Shown: piece after piece, positions 61,801 through 64,000 of the stretch
Layout: the number at the start of each line of letters is the position of its first letter
How positions within the stretch are numbered: position 1 is the stretch's first letter
NCBI GenBank assembly: GCA_903813345.2
Contig: CAIIXF020000010.1
Span: 12,715,181-12,779,180 of the forward strand
Source: Owenia fusiformis
Lineage: Eukaryota > Annelida > Polychaeta > Sabellida > Oweniidae
Length of the DNA: 64,000 nt
Direction of reading: 5' to 3'
Notes under the pieces: model-generated
The model's input: the letters and a program-made list of their open reading frames with translations, nothing else
Database searches by the model: none
Told to the model about the DNA's origin: nothing
Translations under genes and position numbers: made by a program

Positions 61801-64000
61801 CTTAAACTTTTACGCTTCATTCACGACTATACAATTGCTCTGTTAAGACATTTTCAAATGTTTTCAAAAAAAGTATTGTTCAATTTAAACTTCAAATAAC
61901 AAATTAAGTGTAGTTTCATATCTTGAGAGGCTAACTAGATGATTGCTTACATACATGAATAAGGATATAAGAATAGAAATTATTATTGACAAGGAATATG
62001 TTAGATTAATTAGACATTATCGGATTAATGAGAGGGATTATATATATTTGGGATTAATACAAAATCAAAAACTGAAGTCTGATTTATGTGTCAGGAATAA
62101 AGTGAATTTTTTACCTTTAATTATCATACCTGTTTATTTCTATATATGCAGGTAATACATAACATTTCTCAAGTACTGCAATGTCTATTGCTTAAGGCTT
62201 AACATGTACATGTATGAAGATGGAATGTCAACATGTCCAACATGATTAAAAAAACAAATATGGAAACTTTAAAAAATGTCACGAATGTACTATAAATGTA
62301 GTTTTCCCCTAATTTTTCAATGTTAAATTTACCCTGTGATGTCTAGTAAGATCAACCATGCCTTGCGGGGAATAAAATTTATACACAACATCAAAGTAAT
62401 GCTCTCTCGATGGTCCCTGGCAGGTATTTGATATAGGTCGTGTCAAGTCACTTTTATATTTTCAATTTGTTACATTTAAAAGGAAAGCATATTTTGAAAT
62501 TATTGAAATATTTTAGTTCTTTGGTTATTGTGACATCAATTGAATGTAAGGGTGGAACACTATGAAAAGAAACATTTATTAAGTGAACTTTAATGAACCA
62601 TTTCAACTTGTTTGTAATGCATAAAGGTAAGGGAAAGTGGGTACACACATGAATCATACATGTATTTACTGGAAATCAAGCAAAAAATGAATTGAAGAAT
62701 TCAGATCGCGCAAATTGATTGAGTAAACTGGCTAAATAATTTGGATATTTTACACGGAGGCTCACAAACATATGTTGACATCACATCTCCTTAAAGTTAT
62801 AAACTTTAAATCAGAGCATCTACATTAGGCTATATAGGAACTACTTCACACATTGAGGTATTTTACTAATTCGAGTTAAATCTGAGCATTCTGATGCTTT
62901 TTGCTCAACTACAAACTTACTCAAAACTCAAACGCAGCAGTTACTCAATACTTAAAGTATATTACCTGCTATTTATCAATGAAAGAATTAAAGTTCTTGA
63001 TTTTGTGATCTAATGAATATAATATGTGTAGAAGATAGTAGATGAGGTTATATTGAATTTAGCTAGGTAATTGGATAAAATTGTAGCAAGACTCAATCAC
63101 ATCAGAAAAGTTTACACAACAGAAAATTTAAATTGTACGTGTTGGTTGTACTTTCAGGTCAAGAAGGTTCTAGCAAGTGGTGTATGTTCACGCTATAAAG
63201 ACATCCAACCAGGTGTGAGACTACTCAGTATCAACAAACAATCTCTCAAACTTCTCTCACAGTCTCAGTGCCTTGATCTACTTAAGCAATCAGATGAACA
63301 TTTAGAATTAGAAATATTGAAATCAACCTCGAAAGAGACGCTCGCCTTCACTCAGTTAGATAGTGATGATTTAGATACTTTGAATGATTATACTGAAATC
63401 CCTGGGAACCTGAATGTGTTGACAGTGAAAGGACCAAACCAAGTGAAAAGCAGTGAGAAAGACTCCCAGTCCAGTGGTAGTGACTCGAATGCACTTGGTA
63501 AAATAAACATTGATGACGATCTTCCACATAGGCGTGCACAACTTCCACCAAATCAATTGTTCGCTGCTACCAATATGAAACTTGCGTATAAAACCCCTGG
63601 ACCAATCAGACATACAGCATCAGATGATACAACAACAGAGACTGAATCAGAATCAGAGAAATCAAAATTCTTCTCTGATCCTTCTAAATTACATTCCCCT
63701 ACCATGCAGAGAAAGAATCCCCCTCCTCCAAAAGATGATCTCTTCACTCGACTAACCTCTGAATCTGATCTTAAACAAGATGACCTTCCAGTACCTGATC
63801 TTTTGAAAGGAACCAATACAGAGGTCATCACGACCACTGGAGATCCGTCTGTTCCACTGACCCCTAAAGGTCAAGGTAACATTGTAGGTATGTACACCAC
63901 ACCACAGAGTGTCATATACCAACAGGTCGACTCTGACAGTGATGAAGAAATCAGAGAAGTGTTTATAGATCTTGGTGATAAACCCACCATAAAAGAACAA
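31539..64000 (+). CDS. PDZD2: Multi-PDZ scaffold protein, PDZD2/pro-IL16 family (14 exons, 3' end outside window)
   Basis: Scaffold that binds C-terminal tails of partners through PDZ domains. Exons are 31539-31871, 32635-32777, 37549-37705, 38642-39637, 39918-40122, 41289-41424, 43693-44231, 44504-44621, 44934-45060, 47175-47300, 50215-50494, 56426-56763, 58803-60380 and 63158-64000. They sum to 5919 nt, in phase, without a stop (1973 codons). PDZ domains lie at about 115-203, 561-655, 838-916, 1530-1620 and 1660-1740. PDZ2 ([17 protein letters not shown]) matches recalled pro-IL16 PDZ1 ([16 protein letters not shown]). PDZ2 is followed by [12 protein letters not shown], as in PDZD2 (SPSLTPCSTPTH), and PDZ3 has GDQVLQVN like PDZD2 GDQILEVN. 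Proline motifs [10 protein letters not shown] and PPPPKPPRR suggest SH3 ligands. It is probably the invertebrate co-orthologue of both vertebrate genes, so the symbol is provisional. No protease or IL-16 cytokine role should be inferred. Confidence 0.9.
32635..32777 (+). CDS. PDZD2: PDZ scaffold exon 2: first half of PDZ1
   Basis: Encodes [20 protein letters not shown] followed by [18 protein letters not shown] is the carboxylate-binding loop. It ends inside PDZ1 at GGIAHR, phase 2, donor GTAAGA. Confidence 0.92.
32778..34750. other. PDZ gene intron 2, first part: nothing recognised
   Basis: AT-rich intron DNA with only short chance frames. A GGGCGTCAGAAGAGGGAGGG patch at about 34286 looks like an element edge, but no partner end was found. 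Confidence 0.5.
34754..35363. mobile_element. TA-flanked MITE with long terminal inverted repeats
   Basis: Ends CAGGGTGTCAAATAAGTCCC and GGGACTTATTTGACACCCTG are perfect inverted repeats, each flanked by TA (34752-34753 and 35364-35365). The arms continue, with drift, for over 100 bp (GGTACCTAGTGTGATATACC against ATATATCACACTTGGTACC). TA duplication suggests mobilisation by a Tc1/mariner-type transposase. No frame. Confidence 0.88.
35694..36625. mobile_element. Outer MITE with 17-bp ends and a CACATG duplication, hosting a second element
   Basis: The left end CAGGGGTTTCACTAGCA and the right end TGCTAATGAAACCCCTG are inverted with one mismatch. The flanks on both sides read CACATG, a plausible 6-bp target duplication. 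A TTAA-flanked foldback lies inside (35774-36529), so this element is the older of the two. Confidence 0.75.
35774..36529. mobile_element. TTAA-flanked long foldback (near-palindrome) inside the outer MITE
   Basis: Arms of about 330 bp each (35774-36105 and 36195-36529), e.g. GGAAGTTAACAGGAAATGAC against GTCATTTCCTGTTAACTTCC. Flanked by TTAA at 35770-35773 and 36530-36533. The two arms differ at a modest number of sites, so the insertion is not very recent. TTAA suggests a piggyBac- or Kolobok-type transposase. Confidence 0.85.
36626..37548. other. PDZ gene intron 2, last part: nothing recognised
   Basis: AT-rich intron, with no supported element or frame before the acceptor TATTTACAG. Confidence 0.5.
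37549..37705 (+). CDS. PDZD2: PDZ scaffold exon 3: second half of PDZ1
   Basis: Encodes [20 protein letters not shown], then [15 protein letters not shown]. The first alpha-B residue is His (THHEAV), the class I ligand position. Phase 2 entry, phase 0 exit. Confidence 0.93.
37930..38100. mobile_element. Degenerate copy of the CAGTAAAACCTG MITE family
   Basis: AGTAAAATCTGTCTTAGTGA then repeated CTCTAGTGAACACCT phrases and CTGTAGTGAATACCTAC, as in the better copies at 52591 and 54961. The right terminal repeat is largely lost. Confidence 0.55.
38642..39637 (+). CDS. PDZD2: PDZ scaffold exon 4: Ser-rich linker with SH3-type proline motif (residues 212-543)
   Basis: Low-complexity linker rich in Ser, Asn and Thr, with repeated SPR/SPT motifs ([16 protein letters not shown]). 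[14 protein letters not shown] near residue 450 is a PxxPxR-type SH3 ligand. No domain is recognised. Phase 0 on both sides. Confidence 0.9.
39918..40122 (+). CDS. PDZD2: PDZ scaffold exon 5: first half of PDZ2
   Basis: Encodes [13 protein letters not shown], then the PDZ2 loop [15 protein letters not shown] and [20 protein letters not shown]. Locally GC-rich compared with the introns. Exit phase 1, donor GTATTG. Confidence 0.95.
40168..40265 (+). repeat. Head fragment of a hairpin-ended element (family B)
   Basis: TGTCGTCAACACCACAACGTGACA (hairpin), then ATATTGTTATAGTC and GACGGCAGTCTGCGCCTGC. This parallels the head of the element at 50578. No tandem core follows. Confidence 0.5.
40554..40903. 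mobile_element. TA-flanked MITE, CAGTAAAACCTG family (350 bp)
   Basis: The left end CAGTAAAACCTGCC and the right end ACAGGTTTAACTG are inverted, and each is flanked by TA. The interior differs from the 170-bp members. No frame. Confidence 0.65.
41289..41424 (+). CDS. PDZD2: PDZ scaffold exon 6: second half of PDZ2
   Basis: Encodes [40 protein letters not shown]. The family pattern GDEILxVNG is intact. Acceptor CTTTCAG, exit phase 2. Confidence 0.95.
41425..43692. other. PDZ gene intron 6: nothing recognised
   Basis: 2.3 kb of AT-rich intron without supported repeats, RNA genes or frames. Confidence 0.55.
43693..44231 (+). CDS. PDZD2: PDZ scaffold exon 7: Ser/Thr-rich linker between PDZ2 and PDZ3
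   Basis: Begins [16 protein letters not shown], a linker motif shared with vertebrate PDZD2. It continues with basic IPRRRKTRS and poly-Ser ([16 protein letters not shown]), then an acidic/Ser linker. The frame stays open about 30 codons past the donor GTACAG, so an intron-retained C-terminus is possible, though likely chance. Confidence 0.92.
44504..44621 (+). CDS. PDZD2: PDZ scaffold exon 8: first half of PDZ3
   Basis: Encodes [20 protein letters not shown], then [15 protein letters not shown]. The loop is SLGLG, as in PDZD2 (VGLGIG). Donor GTAAGT, exit phase 2. Confidence 0.92.
44934..45060 (+). CDS. PDZD2: PDZ scaffold exon 9: second half of PDZ3
   Basis: Encodes [40 protein letters not shown]. 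The PGP-x-(K/R)-L-(I/V)-(V/I) ending matches the PDZD2 and IL16 equivalents. Exit phase 0. Confidence 0.93.
45061..45690. repeat. PDZ gene intron 9, first part with a short ~46-bp tandem duplication
   Basis: GTGTTAAGTGTGTTTTGTGC...GAGTAATATTGTCTGTGAT occurs twice in a row (about 45446-45539). The remainder of this stretch shows nothing. Confidence 0.6.
45691..47083. mobile_element. hAT-type non-autonomous element with perfect 8-bp target duplication
   Basis: Termini TAGGAGTACC and GGTACCCCTA-like (read inward TAGGGGTACT) are inverted. Both flanks read ATCAGCAC (45683-45690 and 47084-47091), the 8-bp duplication that defines hAT transposition. Without the family A insert (45888-46944) it is about 340 bp. 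It holds GATAC-rich subterminal motifs (ACGATACAAG, TATGTATCGATAC) but no transposase. Confidence 0.8.
45888..46944 (+). mobile_element. Family A tandem-repeat-cored element (pearl-like), copy 2, nested in the hAT element
   Basis: Starts TTTTTATCGTACC with hairpin CGTACCTAACAAAAGGTACG. A GC-rich (GGCGGGC)n patch follows, then five copies of a unit with an exact 162-bp period (TTGTCTACAGGTTTCCAGCC recurs at about 45974, 46136, 46298, 46460, 46622 and 46784), and the tail ends GTCTGTGCCTTGTT. Same ends as 14631-15511. The unit is not coding. Confidence 0.85.
47175..47300 (+). CDS. PDZD2: PDZ scaffold exon 10: Tyr/Ser/Arg-rich linker
   Basis: A 42-codon exon, [20 protein letters not shown] and [12 protein letters not shown], phase 0 on both sides, so it can be skipped cleanly. 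Acceptor TATTAG, donor GTGAGA. No domain. Confidence 0.82.
47325..47720. mobile_element. MITE with TTTAAAGGCC ends
   Basis: The left end TTTAAAGGCCATATGAAAAG and the right end, whose complement is TTAAAGGCCCAATGAAAAG, form about 20-bp inverted repeats. It belongs with the element at 7797-8635 by its ends. It sits 25 bp after exon 10's donor. Confidence 0.65.
47826..47862. repeat. GT microsatellite followed by a G run
   Basis: (GT)n about 18 bp then GGAGG and a run of about 13 G. Simple repeat. Confidence 0.85.
48497..48950 (-). mobile_element. 5'-truncated LINE: C-terminal reverse transcriptase end and (AAAT)n tail
   Basis: On the minus strand, [20 protein letters not shown] followed by [16 protein letters not shown] resembles the C-terminal tail common in non-LTR elements (pattern C-x-LC-x-E-x-x-HFL-x-x-C-x-x-Y-x-x-IR). 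The strand ends in a TAAATAAATAAATAAATAA tail at 48500-48520. The upstream part is missing, so it is a dead truncated copy. Confidence 0.6.
48951..50100. other. PDZ gene intron 10, last part: nothing recognised
   Basis: AT-rich, only short chance frames. A loose repetition of 'catgggatat' phrases (49430-49760) may be a degraded tandem repeat. Confidence 0.45.
50119..50214 (+). CDS. Possible alternative first exon of the PDZ scaffold
   Basis: The ATG at 50119 opens 32 codons ([20 protein letters not shown] and on) in phase with exon 11 through its acceptor. It would give a short isoform carrying PDZ4 and PDZ5 only. A 32-codon open stretch is not rare by chance, so this is only a candidate. 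Confidence 0.25.
50215..50494 (+). CDS. PDZD2: PDZ scaffold exon 11: Pro/Ser linker with MEIDIGE motif
   Basis: Encodes [20 protein letters not shown] through [13 protein letters not shown] to [21 protein letters not shown] recurs as MEIDFSIGD in exon 13. The frame is open upstream of the acceptor to an ATG at 50119, which raises an alternative first exon. Exit phase 1. Confidence 0.88.
50578..51150 (+). mobile_element. Family B hairpin-headed element with ~130-bp tandem core
   Basis: Head TGTCACCACCAAAAAGTGGTGACA forms a hairpin, followed by ATATTGTTATAGTCCCTG and GACGGCAG...CGGCGTC. Then TTCAAAATCATCTACA...GTTCTCAGAAGTTCAAA-like units occur at about 50737, 50861, 50993 and 51121. The right end is unclear. 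Related pieces are at 7490 and 40168. Confidence 0.7.
51627..51822. mobile_element. Small G/C-tract MITE with GTAGCCAGG-type end
   Basis: The left end CATGGGTGTAGCCAGG and the right end, complement CATAGGGGTTACCAGC, are imperfect inverted repeats flanking long G and C runs. The better example of this type of end is at 57701-57904. Confidence 0.4.
52312..52375. ncRNA. Near-perfect 29-bp intronic hairpin (candidate small-RNA precursor or micro-palindrome)
   Basis: The left arm (52312-52340) contains GAAAAAGAGGCATCAAAAGT and the right arm (52347-52375) contains ACTTTTGATGCCTCTTTTTT. The arms pair over 29 positions with one G:U, around the 6-nt loop CGATGT. The loop is short for a canonical animal pre-miRNA. 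The alternative is a transposon-derived palindrome. Confidence 0.4.
52591..52766. mobile_element. TA-flanked MITE, CAGTAAAACCTG family
   Basis: The left end CAGTAAATTCTGTTTAAGTG and the right end ACAGGTTTTACTG are flanked by TA. The interior has AGTGAACACCT and AGTGAATACCT repeats as in the other copies. Confidence 0.75.
53820..54145 (-). repeat. Degenerate ~27-bp tandem array related to the MITE interior
   Basis: GGTGTTCACTAGATAGA-like units (TGTGTTCTCTAGATAGCA, GTATTCACTAGAGAGATG and others) repeat about 12 times. The reverse complement TCTCTAGTGAACACC is the internal phrase of the TA-flanked MITEs at 37930 and 54961, so the array is probably an expansion from such an element. Confidence 0.65.
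54961..55131. mobile_element. TA-flanked MITE, CAGTAAAACCTG family (best copy)
   Basis: The left end CAGTAAAACCTGTCTTAGTG and the right end ACAGGTTTTACCG, with TA on both sides. Internal CTCTCTAATGAACACCTG-type repeats. The ends resemble those of pogo/Tigger-like Tc1/mariner derivatives. Confidence 0.8.
56055..56250 (+). mobile_element. Possible diverged tRNA-derived SINE head
   Basis: TGGCATATGGTTCAGTGGTTAACGCC resembles a tRNA D-arm/box A. A weak box B-like GGGTTGTCACATC follows about 45 nt later. No tail was identified. It does not fold as a functional tRNA. Confidence 0.3.
56426..56763 (+). CDS. PDZD2: PDZ scaffold exon 12: acidic Glu/Asp-rich linker
   Basis: About 113 residues dominated by E, D, N, Q and K with loosely repeated modules ([41 protein letters not shown]). 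Likely disordered. Phase 1 entry, phase 0 exit, donor GTACAT. Confidence 0.88.
57701..57904. mobile_element. MITE with CAGGCCCGTRGCCAGG ends
   Basis: The left end CAGGCCCGTGGCCAGGGG and the right end CCTGGCTACGGGCCTG are inverted with a single mismatch in the core. Both flanks share CATTT, a possible target duplication. The interior has a long G run and GTGAACCCCC repeats. No frame of its own. Confidence 0.8.
57905..58802. other. PDZ gene intron 12, last part: nothing recognised
   Basis: AT-rich intron up to the acceptor TGTATTTTCAG. No supported element. Confidence 0.5.
58803..60380 (+). CDS. PDZD2: PDZ scaffold exon 13: proline/SH3 region, PDZ4 and start of PDZ5
   Basis: A 526-codon exon. 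The N-terminal part carries repeats of [10 protein letters not shown] type and [14 protein letters not shown], an SH3 ligand, followed by a basic KRKKKQK and [12 protein letters not shown]4 runs from [20 protein letters not shown] to [13 protein letters not shown] with a degenerate carboxylate loop (MGMAL) but intact [13 protein letters not shown] charged coiled-coil-like stretch ([15 protein letters not shown]) precedes PDZ5, which starts at [19 protein letters not shown]. The donor GTTAGT follows Gln. Confidence 0.93.
60381..63157. other. PDZ gene intron 13: nothing recognised
   Basis: 2.8 kb of AT-rich intron that interrupts PDZ5. Only short chance frames, with no clear repeats or RNA. Confidence 0.55.
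63158..64000 (+). CDS. PDZD2: PDZ scaffold exon 14: rest of PDZ5 and linker, cut by the window edge
   Basis: Encodes [40 protein letters not shown], finishing PDZ5, then an acidic Ser/Thr/Pro linker with [12 protein letters not shown] and a [11 protein letters not shown] acidic patch. It is open to the last base (281 codons), so the exon or gene continues beyond 64000. Confidence 0.92.

Overview
The window looks like intron-rich nuclear DNA of a marine invertebrate, most likely a lophotrochozoan such as a mollusc. The basis is an AT-rich composition, small exons in large introns, ACATGTA-type microrepeats, many short non-autonomous transposons (MITEs), and tandem-repeat-cored elements that recall the bivalve 'pearl' class. 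The species cannot be named from the sequence alone.

There are two large host genes arranged head to head, plus a third gene nested inside one of them. (1) Positions 491-17294, minus strand: COG1, a lobe A subunit of the conserved oligomeric Golgi tethering complex. Twenty coding exons join in frame into 849 codons; the last exon(s) lie left of the window. (2) Positions 9604-13002, plus strand: a Toll-like receptor with LRRs, a transmembrane segment and a TIR domain, lying wholly inside the COG1 intron between exons 5 and 6 in antisense orientation. It carries 23 copies of an 11-residue repeat between the signal peptide and the LRRs. (3) Positions 31539-64000, plus strand: a multi-PDZ scaffold of the PDZD2/pro-IL16 family. 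Fourteen coding exons join in frame into 1973 codons with five PDZ domains and SH3-type proline motifs; the 3' end lies right of the window.

The 14-kb gap between COG1 and the PDZ gene (17295-31538) has no convincing gene. It holds a 27/33-bp minisatellite (19.1-19.8 kb), a ~335-bp satellite with a 1018-bp tandem duplication (25.5-28.6 kb), an isolated exon-like segment (20.7 kb), and a run of minus-strand hydrophobic reading frames (30.1-31.0 kb) that may be a decayed or unrecognised membrane protein gene.

The introns are crowded with non-autonomous mobile elements. These include a hAT-type element with a perfect 8-bp target duplication that has been invaded by a 162-bp-repeat element, a TTAA-flanked foldback inside another terminal-inverted-repeat element, a TA-flanked CAGTAAAACCTG family, hairpin-ended tandem-repeat elements, and a 5'-truncated LINE. 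COG1 introns also hold two partial duplicates of COG1's own exons.

Functionally the three genes are not an operon or pathway. COG1 is Golgi housekeeping, the TLR is innate immunity, and the PDZ protein is a cytoplasmic or junctional scaffold. Exon boundaries were assigned by eye from GT/AG sites, phase continuity and recalled family sequences; no alignment was run.
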